From Reinekea forsetii (GTDB lineage: Bacteria > Pseudomonadota > Gammaproteobacteria > Pseudomonadales > Natronospirillaceae), in NCBI RefSeq assembly GCF_002795845.1, contig NZ_CP011797.1:2131501-2195500 (forward strand): 64,000 nucleotides of DNA, given 5' to 3'. Below, piece by piece: positions 20,184 to 32,041 of this stretch. The number at the start of each line of letters is the position of its first letter. Position 1 is the first letter of the stretch. The position numbers and the translations under genes were made by a program. The notes below the pieces were generated by a model. The model worked only from the letters and a program-made list of their open reading frames with translations. It was not told where the DNA came from and did no database searches.

Positions 20184-20760
20184 AGCCAAGACCGGCGAGC
20201 AGGCCCCAGAGGTGTGCGCGATAGGCGATATCGGCCTCGATAAAGTCGCCAACCCAAGAGGACGAAGCCATGGGCATGGACACCCAGCCGTTTTCGGCGC
20301 ACACCTTCACGCTGACGGCGGCGATAAAGACTAGCCGCACGGGCAATGAGTAATAAGGCGACTGGGCGGCCAGCACCACTAACCAGCCGTAGAGCAGGCC
20401 CGATAAGCCGACATAGAGGCCATAGTCAGAGGCCCAGAGCATGATACTGGCGACCAGCCAAACCGTCACCAACCCCACGCCATCGGCGAGCGAAATACGC
20501 GGCGGCACCAATAGCCCCATAACCACCAGGCCCCATTGATTGAGCAACCAATGGCGCAGGTTCAACTGGACTAGCCAGGCGGTAAAGGGCCGCCAAAGCT
20601 GCCCCATAGCGGTCTTAGCTGCATCATACTGCAACGCCTCGGAGAGCAGCGGCAGGGAGCAGAGTAGAGTGCCGAACGACAGCCAGAGCAGCCCTCGAAC
20701 GGTGGGTCGAACGGTCAAAAACCGTTCCATTACTAACAGGGTTGGCCTGAACTTTATCAT
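20146..20760 (-). CDS. Rhomboid-family membrane protease, rhombosortase-like
   Basis: 204 residues with about six hydrophobic helices. The serine-protease core of rhomboids is visible: GLSG with the candidate nucleophile Ser in YVGLSGLLYGWLV, and His in AHLWGLLAGLGF near the C-terminus. The segment GQLWRPFTAWLVQLNLRHWL with a following Asn matches the rhomboid helix 2 pattern, but one His position is Gln. Size and motifs fit rhombosortase, which processes GlyGly-CTERM proteins; no GlyGly-CTERM tail was found on other proteins in this window. The 3' end overlaps the convergent LysR gene by 38 bp. Confidence 0.75.
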   Translation of the reverse strand: MIKFRPTLLVMERFLTVRPTVRGLLWLSFGTLLCSLPLLSEALQYDAAKTAMGQLWRPFTAWLVQLNLRHWLLNQWGLVVMGLLVPPRISLADGVGLVTVWLVASIMLWASDYGLYVGLSGLLYGWLVVLAAQSPYYSLPVRLVFIAAVSVKVCAENGWVSMPMASSSWVGDFIEADIAYRAHLWGLLAGLGFSALRWLVPARS

Positions 20761-20820
20761 GCAATTTATCTACAAAACGGTACAATGCCGGCCTCAGATC
20801 TGAAGCCAGTGGTTAATAGA

Positions 20821-21708
20821 ATGTGGTTTAAAAACGTACAGGTTTATACCTTCACCGAAGAGTTCAGCCATTCCACCGAGCAAATGGAAGCCGCGCTAGC
20901 AAAATTCCCCTTTACGCCCCTGAGCCAATTGCAGGAAACGACTTTCGGCTGGGTAGCGCCCTTTAAAGATTCCGATATTTTGGTTGAAACGGTGGCCGGA
21001 CGGATTTTCCTCTGCGCCCAAATCCAGGATAAGATCCTACCAGCTAGCGTCATTAATGACTATTTGCTTGAGCGCTTAGACGCTCTGGAAGAGGCCGAAG
21101 GTCGCCGAGCCGGCAAAAAGGAGCGCGAGCAGCTCAAAGAAGACGTTCGGGCCGAGCTACTGCCTAAGGCTTTTCATAAAACTCGCCGAGTGAGCGCATG
21201 GATCGATCCTAAGAACAAATGGCTGGTGGTCAATGCATCCAGTGAGAAATCAGCCGATGATTTTACCGCCCAGTTGCGCGAAGCCTTGGGTACCCTGTCG
21301 GTCGTGCCATTGGCCAAATCAGCCTCCGGTGCGGAAATCTTAACCAGTTGGTATCTGGACTCGACTACCCTACCGACCGGTACCGAGTTAGAGGCCGAAA
21401 TGGAGCTAACCATGGTGCAGGATCCGGCGGTTAAGGCCAAGTATAAGAATCTCGACTTGGCTGCACCAGAGATCCAACTGTCACTCGACAGCGGTATGCG
21501 TATTCGCCAAATCGCGATGGCCTTTGCCGACCAGTGCCAGTTTGTTCTCAATGAAAAATTTCAGATCAAGCGGCTGAAATATGAAGACAAGTTGGTGGAA
21601 CAGGCCAATGATTCCGACGACCCGCGCAGCGATGCCCTGATGATGAGTGACACCCTGAGTCAATTATTGTTACTGTTGGAACCCTATACGCTCAGCGAAG
21701 GCGTTTAG
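20821..21708 (+). CDS. rdgC: Recombination-associated protein RdgC
   Basis: 295 residues from ATG 20821, giving the standard MWFKNVQVYTFTEEF opening; the open frame continues upstream to 20785 without family support. RdgC forms a ring-shaped dimer that binds duplex DNA and restrains RecA. Family motifs include FGWVAPF near residue 45, the Lys/Glu-rich RRAGKKEREQLKEDVRAELL helix, AWIDPKNKWLVVNASSEKSAD and the C-terminal IRQIAMAFADQCQFVLNEKF. No strong Shine-Dalgarno sequence precedes the start. Confidence 0.96.
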   Translation: MWFKNVQVYTFTEEFSHSTEQMEAALAKFPFTPLSQLQETTFGWVAPFKDSDILVETVAGRIFLCAQIQDKILPASVINDYLLERLDALEEAEGRRAGKKEREQLKEDVRAELLPKAFHKTRRVSAWIDPKNKWLVVNASSEKSADDFTAQLREALGTLSVVPLAKSASGAEILTSWYLDSTTLPTGTELEAEMELTMVQDPAVKAKYKNLDLAAPEIQLSLDSGMRIRQIAMAFADQCQFVLNEKFQIKRLKYEDKLVEQANDSDDPRSDALMMSDTLSQLLLLLEPYTLSEGV

Positions 21709-21717
21709 GCTAGAAGA

Positions 21718-21751
21718 TTCTGTCGTCGCGTTGTTTGCGCCGACGGCAGAA
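21718..21751 (+). other. Strong hairpin after rdgC
   Basis: Eleven consecutive pairs, including one G-T, join 21718-21728 with 21741-21751 around a 12-nt loop, beginning TTCTG and ending CAGAA. It starts 10 bp after the rdgC stop. There is no T-run, so it may be a stabilising 3' structure or a weak terminator. Confidence 0.5.
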
Positions 21752-21808
21752 CGTGACTGGCGAGCAACTGCTATTCTGTGATCAAATGGCAGCAACAGTT
21801 TCGCTGGG

Positions 21809-22468
21809 ATGCGTCAAATGGCACCAAGATACCTCAGATCAGTACTGGGTTCACTGCTTAGCGCCGGATTGGCGTGCTTTTGCGGTGCCGACAGCGTCGT
21901 TCCCGCGGCCAATGTGCAACCGCCCCCGGTGCAATCGCCCCGCCCCTCCCTACCCGCTATTGCCCCCACCTCGAACACTGTATCAACCCCGCCCGATACA
22001 AGGGTCAAGAACGACGGTCTAGAGATTGATGGTCTAGAGATTGATGTTCTGGAGATTGATGGTCTGGAGATTGACGGCCCGGTGGCGAATGTCGTTGAGG
22101 TCAGCGAAAGTTTTTATCGCTTGGTTTTGGATGATACCGGCCAAGGCTTTAACCGCGTGGCGACCGCTGAAGCACGCCCAGGTGACCTGATCGAGCTGGT
22201 GATCAGGGCGGTCAATCAAAGCGATCGAACACTGGAAGATATTGAGTTGATCAACAGCGTGCCATCTGGTGCCATCCAGTTGCTTGCCGATTCGTTCCAA
22301 TGGGATCCCAGTAAGGGCCTGTACCGTATTTCGCGCGATGGCGAAACCTTCTTTCAGGCCGATGCCGACCTCGACCCGGCGGATATCCACTTTATCCAGT
22401 GGCTCATCTTTTCGCTTAGGCCGGCAGAGTCGCTGCAACTGGCCTATCGCATACAGATTGATCCCTGA
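21809..22468 (+). CDS. Exported protein with a GLEID repeat and DUF11-like domain, function unknown
   Basis: 219 residues. A hydrophobic N-terminus (about 8-25) suggests export; LACFCG has a Cys but is not a canonical lipobox. A Pro-rich linker follows (about 38-65), then four tandem pentapeptides of the form (G/V)LEID (about 70-89). The C-terminal 120 residues contain RPGDLIELVIRAVNQSDRTL and a following LEDIELINSVPSGA, like the beta-sandwich repeats (DUF11 type) of surface proteins. I recognise no specific function. It is transcribed towards the convergent DUF2489 gene. The exact start is uncertain because no clear ribosome binding site precedes it. Confidence 0.7.
   Translation: MRQMAPRYLRSVLGSLLSAGLACFCGADSVVPAANVQPPPVQSPRPSLPAIAPTSNTVSTPPDTRVKNDGLEIDGLEIDVLEIDGLEIDGPVANVVEVSESFYRLVLDDTGQGFNRVATAEARPGDLIELVIRAVNQSDRTLEDIELINSVPSGAIQLLADSFQWDPSKGLYRISRDGETFFQADADLDPADIHFIQWLIFSLRPAESLQLAYRIQIDP
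22016..22075 (+). repeat. Four tandem 15-bp repeats inside an ORF
   Basis: Units at 22016, 22031, 22046 and 22061. The first two are identical (GGTCTAGAGATTGAT); the third and fourth differ at two or three bases. Each encodes GLEID or VLEID, so copy changes stay in frame. Confidence 0.9.
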
Positions 22469-22475
22469 GCCCGGC

Positions 22476-22934
22476 TCAGGCGGGCGGTTGAAAGGTGACC
22501 AGCTGTTGAAAACAACCGAGCAGCTGTTGCCGATAGCGCCCTTCGATGTCGATACGACTTTGATCTTGGGCCTTGCGCTCTGCGGAGGTTAATTTCTTGC
22601 GCTGTTCGTGGGTGTCAAAGCCCTGCAGATGTTCATAGACCTCGTCCAGCACCTCAAAGGGGGCCCGAATTTCGGCTGGCAACAGCAAGGCGTCCAACAA
22701 CACCTTACAGCGGATGGTCGCCTCCGATAGGTTTAGGTCGTTGTTCACCACGGTGCCGGCAATTAATTGCAGGCTTTCGATCAGGTAGACCCGTTGTTCC
22801 GCTTGCTTCTGTGCCAAAGCCTGTTGTTTCAGCTCATTTTCTGCCGCCTGTTGGCGAACCTGCCATAGATATCGTCCTGCAATTGCTGCTAGAACCACGA
22901 TTATCGTGATCGCTAAGCCTAATAACACCATCAT
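22476..22934 (-). CDS. DUF2489 family membrane-anchored protein
   Basis: 152 residues from ATG 22934, preferred over the GTG at 22949 because GGAG lies 9 nt upstream of the ATG. One transmembrane helix (MMVLLGLAITIIVVLAAIAG) is followed by a Gln/Glu/Lys-rich coiled coil (about 25-50) and a cytoplasmic helical domain with YLIESLQLIAGTVVNNDLNL and then SEATIRCKVLLDALLL, the conserved core of DUF2489. The role is unknown. It lies just upstream, on the same strand, of nothing obvious; YheU precedes it by about 80 bp. Confidence 0.8.
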   Translation of the reverse strand: MMVLLGLAITIIVVLAAIAGRYLWQVRQQAAENELKQQALAQKQAEQRVYLIESLQLIAGTVVNNDLNLSEATIRCKVLLDALLLPAEIRAPFEVLDEVYEHLQGFDTHEQRKKLTSAERKAQDQSRIDIEGRYRQQLLGCFQQLVTFQPPA

Positions 22935-23014
22935 GTTTTTGTGCTCCACTTATTCGGCCCGCCTCTTGCCAGCGAGCGCTTAAATCGACGGCGACCGTGG
23001 CCGTCGACACCTAG

Positions 23015-23269
23015 TTAACCGTTGTTAAATTCATCCACTGGCCAAGTGGGCAAGATACTGACCGCGTCGGCATCGACCAGGTTAATGGTTTGACTTTCGT
23101 CATCCCAGGTAACGACCAGTTTTTTGCGCCGCATTTGCTCGATGACCTGCTCGATCACCTGATCGCGATCCTCAATGTCGCCTACCCAATCCTGGGACTG
23201 ACGACTTAACCAGTCCTCAATAACTGCGCTTAACACCTCAGATGCCAGTCGTTCATGGGGTATTATCAT
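23015..23269 (-). CDS. YheU / UPF0270 family protein
   Basis: 84 residues. The start MIIPHERLASEVLSAVIEDW and the ending LVVTWDDESQTINLV match the UPF0270 (YheU) family of small cytoplasmic proteins. The central insert and C-terminal extension are slightly longer than in the Escherichia coli protein. Function unknown. Probably cotranscribed with the upstream unknown gene (33-bp gap) and perhaps the DUF2489 gene. Confidence 0.82.
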   Translation of the reverse strand: MIIPHERLASEVLSAVIEDWLSRQSQDWVGDIEDRDQVIEQVIEQMRRKKLVVTWDDESQTINLVDADAVSILPTWPVDEFNNG

Positions 23270-23302
23270 AATGCTATATCAATCCTAGGGTTTTATCGGG
23301 GG

Positions 23303-23749
23303 TTACCGAATTGGCTGGGTATTCAGCCGAAATGACACATCCTGCTCCCATTCACAGCGCACCGATAAGTCTTCACTGGGGGCATGAAAGGCACAAGCGC
23401 TTTCCCAATAAAAGGTGTGTTTGCCCGACAGTTCCGTTTCCAGATGGACCGTCGCGGCGACCCAGTACATGCTTTTCAGTAGGGCTTCAAACTTTTTCAG
23501 CCATTGCGCCCAATGGTATTCCACGGCCTGATAGGAGGCCGCAAAATGAATCACCTGGGTCTGATAGGTGCCCTGTTCGAGCTCGTCTTCTGGAATCGAA
23601 AACATACTGCTGGTGAGATAGGGAAAAATATCCAGGTCATCTAATGCCAGTAAGGCGGCACAATTTATCAGCCGGCTGCGCACCTGAAACTGGCTGTCGT
23701 TGGACACAACATCCTTAATAATGCCATACACTATCGTTTCTTGATCCAT
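23303..23749 (-). CDS. Hypothetical protein, 148 aa
   Basis: A soluble, acidic 148-residue protein starting MDQETIVYGIIKDVVSNDSQ, with no signal peptide and no transmembrane segment. It has aromatic-rich stretches (YQAVEYHWAQWLKKFEALLK, HTFYWESACAFHAP) but no motif I recognise. The codon pattern is like its neighbours, and it sits between ligA and the YheU gene on the same strand, so it is likely a real lineage-specific gene. Confidence 0.65.
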   Translation of the reverse strand: MDQETIVYGIIKDVVSNDSQFQVRSRLINCAALLALDDLDIFPYLTSSMFSIPEDELEQGTYQTQVIHFAASYQAVEYHWAQWLKKFEALLKSMYWVAATVHLETELSGKHTFYWESACAFHAPSEDLSVRCEWEQDVSFRLNTQPIR

Positions 23750-23808
23750 GTCCGCCTCAAACTGATGGTTATTAATGCCCTGCGCAGGCCCGCTTCATAT
23801 CGTCAAGG

Positions 23809-27059
<3,251 letters not shown>

Positions 27060-27077
27060 AAGTTCTACCTAAGCCGG

Positions 27078-30000
27078 TTACATGGCTGCCATTTGGGCTG
27101 CTTCTTCGACATTTACTGTCACCAACCGAGAAACACCCGGTTCGTTCATGGTGACGCCCATCAACTGATGGGCCATCTCCATTGCCGCCTTGTTATGTGT
27201 AATATATATAAACTGTACGTGTTCCGACATGGCTTCGACCAATTTAGCGTAACGATCCACGTTGGCGTCATCCAATGGCGCATCCACCTCGTCCAACATG
27301 CAGAAGGGCGCGGGGTTCAGCCGGAAAATTGAAAACACTAGGGCGATCGCGGTTAGAGCCTTTTCGCCGCCGGATAACAGATGAATGGTGCTGTTTTTCT
27401 TACCCGGGGGCCGGGCCATAATGGCGACACCGGTATCGAGCAGGTCTTCACTGGTCAATTCCAGATAGGCGTGCCCGCCGCCAAATACCTTGGGAAATAA
27501 TTCCTGCAGGCCACTGTTGACCCGATCGAAGGTCTCTTTAAAGCGCGTGCGGGTTTCTTTATCGATTTTCCGGATTGCATTGTCCAGAACTTCGAGCGCT
27601 TTTTGCAGGTCCAGATCCTGTTCGTCCAGATAGCGTTTGCGCTCGCCCTGAGTTTGATATTCTTCGATCGCGGCCAAATTGATCGGTCCGAGACGCTGAA
27701 TTTTAGTGGCCGTGCGCTCCAGCGAGGCTTCCCAGTCGGCTTCGTTAGCCTCTTCGGGCAAATTCTCAACCACGGTGGCCAGGTCGAATTGCTGCTCAGC
27801 CAACTGTTCCTGCAGGGTGCTGCGCCGCGTCATCGAGGCTTGGGCCGCCATTCGGCTTGCCTCAAGAGCGCTGCGCGAGGTGGCTGCCTGCTGATCGAGG
27901 CCATGGCGTTGCTGCTCGAGATCGCGCATCCGGCTATCGGTATGATCGACAATTGCTCGCTTTTCGGCTAACTGCTCTTCCAGTTCGAGCCGGCGTTCGA
28001 GCCGATCTTCAAGTTCCATCTGCACATCATCTTGCGGATCATCGCGCAAGGTCACTTGTTCATTGAGTTTGGCCAAGCGTTCTGCCGCTCGAGCTTTGGC
28101 GGCTTGGGCGCGTTCAAAGGCGATCTGAAAGGCGTCCACCTCGGCCTGCAATTGTTGCCGCTTTAATTGCATTTGGTGCTGTTGGTCACGACTCAGACGC
28201 ACCACATCGCGTTGTTCGTCAATATCGATACGGTATTCTTCGCGCTCACCCACCAAGGCATCGCGCTCATCGACGTCGTCTTCCATCGAATCGAGCGCCT
28301 GCTGCAATTCTTCCCGATTCAGTGTCAGCGCTTCGCGTTCTTCAGCAATTTGGTGCTCAACCTCGCCGATGTCCTGATCGAGGCGCAGGCGCCGAGCCTG
28401 CAACTCTTCGGCCTGGACTCGTTTACCACCCAGCTCTGCTCTGATATCGGCTAGGGCGCGGTTCAATTGTTGATTTTCAATCTGCAGTTGATCGCGATCT
28501 TCTTCCACAGCTTTGAGCTGCATTTGGGCCACATCAAGGTTCACCGCCAAATCGTCTTCGCTGGCTTCGAGCTCATCGATGAGCTCGACCAACTGCTCGG
28601 CTTCCTGTTGCAGACTCAATAAACCGTGTTGATTGGCCTCGCCCCGGCTCAGACGCAGCCAGTTCGGCCCGACCCAAATGCCATCTTGGGTAATGCAGCT
28701 CTCGCCCGGTTGCAAGGTCGGTTGCAGAGCCAGCGCAGCCTCCAAAGAGACGACCGCTCGGACCGGGGCCAACCAGCTGCGCAACGACCGGTCACAGCGC
28801 ACCTTACTGAGTAGCGAGTCGGCCGATACCGGCATACTGACGCTGGTAGCGCTGATCAGGGTTAGGGTGCCATCTTTAAAGCGTGCCAAGGGCTCGAGCA
28901 AAGCGCCGAGATCCTCAACACAGATCGCCTGCAGCGATTCACCCAATACGGTCTCGACCGCAGTCTCCCAACCCGGAGTCACTTGCAGGTCTTGGGCTAG
29001 ACGCTTCGCTTCACGCAGTTGGTGGCTGGCCAACCAGTCTTGCACACCGGGCGCTTCATCGCCCAGAGAGGCCTTAATGAGCGCTTTAACTGTGCTATGG
29101 CGCGCGTTTTTTTGCTGCAACTCATGGCGCGCCTGAGTTAAGGCGCTGCGGTTGGTTTCCAGGGTCTCGCGCTGCACCAGCATGCGTTCCGATAAGTCAT
29201 CGAAGCGGATTTGACCGTCCTCACCCTTAATCTCAAGCCGTTCCGACTCCTCGATCAGGCGGGCCAAATTTTCAGCTTCCGGATTATCGGCAATTGCCTG
29301 ACGCTCTTGATGCAGAGACTCTTGACGCCGGTGTAACTGTTCGGCGACCCGTTCAAGGTGCTGTATGCGCGACTGGGCTACTTCGGCCTGACGCTTGGGG
29401 CCTTGGGCATTGAGATTAAAGGCGTCCCACTTACCCTGCCAGGCGCTCTGTTTTTCTTCCAACAGCACCAAGCGGTCAGTCGCCTGTTCGGTACGTTCTT
29501 CAGCGGCCTCCAGTTCCGGCTCCAAAAAGGTAAGGGACTCGCGTTTCTCTTCAACCTTGTCGGTGTCGGTTGCCGCTTCGCCGGCGGCTTCGTGCAACTG
29601 GCGCTCCGCTTCTTGAATATCCTGTAACAACTGAACCGACTGCTCTTGGCGGTGGTGCAGGGTCTGTTCGAATCGGGCAATCTCATTGCCGAGCTGATAA
29701 AACTGTTCTTGGACCCGATTAAAGGCCTCTGTAGCGTCGTGGTGTTGTTCGCGCAGGATTTCCACTTCGAGGTCTATGTGTCGTTGTTGGGCGACGAAGG
29801 ATTCGTACTGCGTCTCGAGCTCGGCGATCTTGAGTTCCTGATGACTGACGTCTTGGTGCAGCCGCTGCCAGCGCAAAGCCGACAACTGGGCGCGGGTTTG
29901 CCGCTCCTCGGCCTTTAAGGTCTTATATTTTTCGGCCGATTGGGCTTGGCGTTGCAGATGCTGCAGTTGACGTTCGAGCTCTTCGCGCAGATCGGTTAAA

Positions 30001-30578
30001 CGTTCGAGGTTTTCCCGCGTGCGACGCATACGGTTTTCGGTCTCTCGGCGACGTTCTTTGTAACGCGATATTCCGGCGGCCTCTTCGATATAGACGCGCA
30101 ACTCTTCGGGCTTGGATTCAATCAAGCGCGAGATCATGCCCTGCTCGATAATGGCATAGGAGCGTGCGCCCAAGCCGGTGCCGAGGAAAATGTCGGTGAC
30201 ATCCTTGCGGCGGCACTTGGTGCCATTTAAAAAATAGCTTGAATCACCATCACGCGTCACCTTGCGGCGAATTGAGACTTCGTTGTAGGCGGCAAATTCG
30301 CCTCGCAGGGTGTGATCGGAATTGTCAAACACCAACTCGACACTGCACTGACTGACTGGCTTGCGCGAACTGCTGCCATTAAAAATGACGTCCGTTTTCG
30401 ATTCCCCGCGCAGATGTTTGGCCGACGACTCGCCCATCACCCAACGCACCGCATCGATGGTGTTTGACTTGCCACAGCCATTCGGGCCGACGATCGCCGA
30501 CAGATTGGTTGGAAAAGGAATTGTCGTCGGGTCCACAAATGACTTGAAACCGGCAAGTTTGACACTTTTTAAGCGCAT
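27078..30578 (-). CDS. smc: Chromosome segregation protein SMC
   Basis: 1166 residues, full length. The N-terminal ATPase head has Walker A GPNGCGKSNTIDAVRW (about 31-46). Long coiled coils (about 170-500 and 670-1010) flank a hinge near 510-660. The C-terminal head has the ABC signature LLSGGEKALTAIAL and Walker B CMLDEVDAPLDDANVDRY. Forms the ring-shaped condensin that organises the chromosome. It is followed at 18 bp by zipA. Upstream lies the structured region at 30708-30774 and a bidirectional terminator, so the smc promoter must lie within 30579-30785. Confidence 0.98.
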   Translation of the reverse strand: MRLKSVKLAGFKSFVDPTTIPFPTNLSAIVGPNGCGKSNTIDAVRWVMGESSAKHLRGESKTDVIFNGSSSRKPVSQCSVELVFDNSDHTLRGEFAAYNEVSIRRKVTRDGDSSYFLNGTKCRRKDVTDIFLGTGLGARSYAIIEQGMISRLIESKPEELRVYIEEAAGISRYKERRRETENRMRRTRENLERLTDLREELERQLQHLQRQAQSAEKYKTLKAEERQTRAQLSALRWQRLHQDVSHQELKIAELETQYESFVAQQRHIDLEVEILREQHHDATEAFNRVQEQFYQLGNEIARFEQTLHHRQEQSVQLLQDIQEAERQLHEAAGEAATDTDKVEEKRESLTFLEPELEAAEERTEQATDRLVLLEEKQSAWQGKWDAFNLNAQGPKRQAEVAQSRIQHLERVAEQLHRRQESLHQERQAIADNPEAENLARLIEESERLEIKGEDGQIRFDDLSERMLVQRETLETNRSALTQARHELQQKNARHSTVKALIKASLGDEAPGVQDWLASHQLREAKRLAQDLQVTPGWETAVETVLGESLQAICVEDLGALLEPLARFKDGTLTLISATSVSMPVSADSLLSKVRCDRSLRSWLAPVRAVVSLEAALALQPTLQPGESCITQDGIWVGPNWLRLSRGEANQHGLLSLQQEAEQLVELIDELEASEDDLAVNLDVAQMQLKAVEEDRDQLQIENQQLNRALADIRAELGGKRVQAEELQARRLRLDQDIGEVEHQIAEEREALTLNREELQQALDSMEDDVDERDALVGEREEYRIDIDEQRDVVRLSRDQQHQMQLKRQQLQAEVDAFQIAFERAQAAKARAAERLAKLNEQVTLRDDPQDDVQMELEDRLERRLELEEQLAEKRAIVDHTDSRMRDLEQQRHGLDQQAATSRSALEASRMAAQASMTRRSTLQEQLAEQQFDLATVVENLPEEANEADWEASLERTATKIQRLGPINLAAIEEYQTQGERKRYLDEQDLDLQKALEVLDNAIRKIDKETRTRFKETFDRVNSGLQELFPKVFGGGHAYLELTSEDLLDTGVAIMARPPGKKNSTIHLLSGGEKALTAIALVFSIFRLNPAPFCMLDEVDAPLDDANVDRYAKLVEAMSEHVQFIYITHNKAAMEMAHQLMGVTMNEPGVSRLVTVNVEEAAQMAAM

Positions 30579-30707
30579 CTAGTCCTAAAATCTATAATGT
30601 ACAGTTAGGGTCGATTCTAGCGTCAATCGGGGCTGGGGGGAACCCAAACAAAAAGGTCATTTTAGCCAGACTATTCAATAACTTAGCGATTTTCCAGATC
30701 TGAAGGG

Positions 30708-30774
30708 GTGGCATTGGGCTGCGTTAACGGCAGCACCCGAGTCAGGTTAACTCGGGCCGAATCCCTTGCGCCAC
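30708..30774. ncRNA. Candidate structured RNA: three-way junction between smc and ccmI
   Basis: Within the 257-bp gap between smc and ccmI, an outer helix GTGGC (30708-30712) with GCCAC (30770-30774) encloses two hairpins. Hairpin A pairs GCTGC with GCAGC (30718-30734) and has loop GTTAACG. Hairpin B pairs CCCGAGT with ACTCGGG (30736-30756) and has loop CAGGTTA. GTTA in loop B can pair with TAAC in loop A, a possible kissing contact. Read on the plus strand, the fold is followed by a terminator with a T-run, as for an independent small RNA; read on the minus strand it would be part of the smc leader. No known riboswitch consensus was recognised. Confidence 0.35.
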
Positions 30775-30785
30775 AACAGGGGGCC

Positions 30786-30824
30786 AAAAAAAACCCCGAC
30801 CGGATGCTCGGTCAGGGTTTTTTT
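30786..30824. terminator. Bidirectional intrinsic terminator after ccmI
   Basis: A 10-bp stem with one mismatch (ACCCCGACCG facing CGGTCAGGGT) lies between an A-run (30786-30793) and a T-run (30818-30824). It can therefore terminate transcripts from either side: ccmI on the minus strand, 12 bp past its stop, and any plus-strand RNA from the structured region. Confidence 0.85.
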
Positions 30825-30835
30825 AATCGGTCGGA

Positions 30836-32041
30836 TCAGGGCATATTGATCGTCAGTTCAACATTCGTTTCCACCTGATTCAGAGACACCTCGACCGCGT
30901 CGGTTCCCCAATCACCCGGTTGAGCGTTAGCGATGCCGGTCAACGAGACCCGAGCGGTGACCTCAACCACGTCTTGGCTGGAGATGCCGGCCATCGGACC
31001 CATGGCGTCGGAATCGCTCAGCATCACGGTGACGTTCTGAGCTCTGATAGCCAATCGTTTGACCGCCAATGGCATGCGGCTGCCGATCGGCCGGGCATAC
31101 ACAAACAGCGCCGCGTCTTTGGACAAGCCTTCCCAGGCAGCCGGAAGGTTCACCCGAACGACAATCCGGATTGGCTCATCAACGGCATAATCAATGCCTT
31201 GAGCCAAGAGCCGATCTTTCGCCTCGGCAATAAATTCGTCTATTACCTGCGAATCGGCGTCAAGGTTATTCAGCTTCAACCGAGTCCAGTATTCGATCGC
31301 CTTCTCATTCTTGCCTAGATCAAAGCTCAAGCGTCCGGCCAAGCCTAGCGCTGTGTCGTTTTGAAAATAGCTGAGCGACTCTTCAAATGCCGCCAAAGAC
31401 AACTCACTGGCACCCAAGGTAGCCTGTACCTGGCCTATATAGGCGAGGATGGTGGACTCATCTTCGGCCTCGTGTTCGACCAGCCGTAATTGGGCCAGTA
31501 CTTTATTCAAACTGAGCAGCGCTTCCGGATAGGCTTCCATATCCATCTGCATGCGCGCCAAGCGGAACCAACCCTCTATATCTTCGGGCGTTTTTTCGAG
31601 CAGCTGCTGATAATCATTGAGCGTCTTGCTGACCTGTTCAGGTGACAGATTGGCGTCGGAGGCCAGCTGCGCGAACTGCTCCTTGACCTGCACGGCCGGA
31701 TAAGCCCCAATCTTGTTGTAAGTTAACCAGGCACCGCCAAATATAGCCAAGGTGAACAGTGGCACCCAGACCCAGGACATCTGACTGACCTGGCCGCGCG
31801 AGCTGCGGTCAGTCTCGGCATCGGCGAGCAAGGCCTTTTCTTCTTCTAAACGAAACGATTGATATTCAACATCACTCAGTTCGCCACTGTCGCGCAACTG
31901 GTCCAAGCGTGCCAACTGTTCCTTGTGAATCGATAATGACCGCTCGACGGATTCAACCCCCTGCTCCTTCTGGCTGCGCTGGCGCACTGCAAAGAGTACG
32001 AAAACCAACACCGGTATGACCCAAATAGTTAAAATCAGCAT
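30836..32041 (-). CDS. ccmI: Cytochrome c-type biogenesis protein CcmI
   Basis: 401 residues. Two transmembrane helices (about 2-18 and 92-112) flank a cytoplasmic leucine-zipper-like loop (SVERSLSIHKEQLARLDQLR). A periplasmic TPR domain (about 120-280) follows, then a beta-rich C-terminal domain (about 290-401). CcmI presents the C-terminus of apocytochrome c to the CcmF-CcmH haem lyase. Its start shares one base with the ccmH stop. The last gene of the ccm operon, followed by the terminator at 30786-30824. Confidence 0.93.
   Translation of the reverse strand: MLILTIWVIPVLVFVLFAVRQRSQKEQGVESVERSLSIHKEQLARLDQLRDSGELSDVEYQSFRLEEEKALLADAETDRSSRGQVSQMSWVWVPLFTLAIFGGAWLTYNKIGAYPAVQVKEQFAQLASDANLSPEQVSKTLNDYQQLLEKTPEDIEGWFRLARMQMDMEAYPEALLSLNKVLAQLRLVEHEAEDESTILAYIGQVQATLGASELSLAAFEESLSYFQNDTALGLAGRLSFDLGKNEKAIEYWTRLKLNNLDADSQVIDEFIAEAKDRLLAQGIDYAVDEPIRIVVRVNLPAAWEGLSKDAALFVYARPIGSRMPLAVKRLAIRAQNVTVMLSDSDAMGPMAGISSQDVVEVTARVSLTGIANAQPGDWGTDAVEVSLNQVETNVELTINMP

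Noticed and set aside
22016-22075. CRISPR-like array
   Set aside because: The units are contiguous 15-bp repeats with no spacers and encode a pentapeptide repeat.
30754-30774. tRNA-like end (GGG-CCGAAT-CCC followed by GCGCCA)
   Set aside because: The loop is one base short, the T-stem does not extend to 5 bp, and no anticodon arm of the right size is present.
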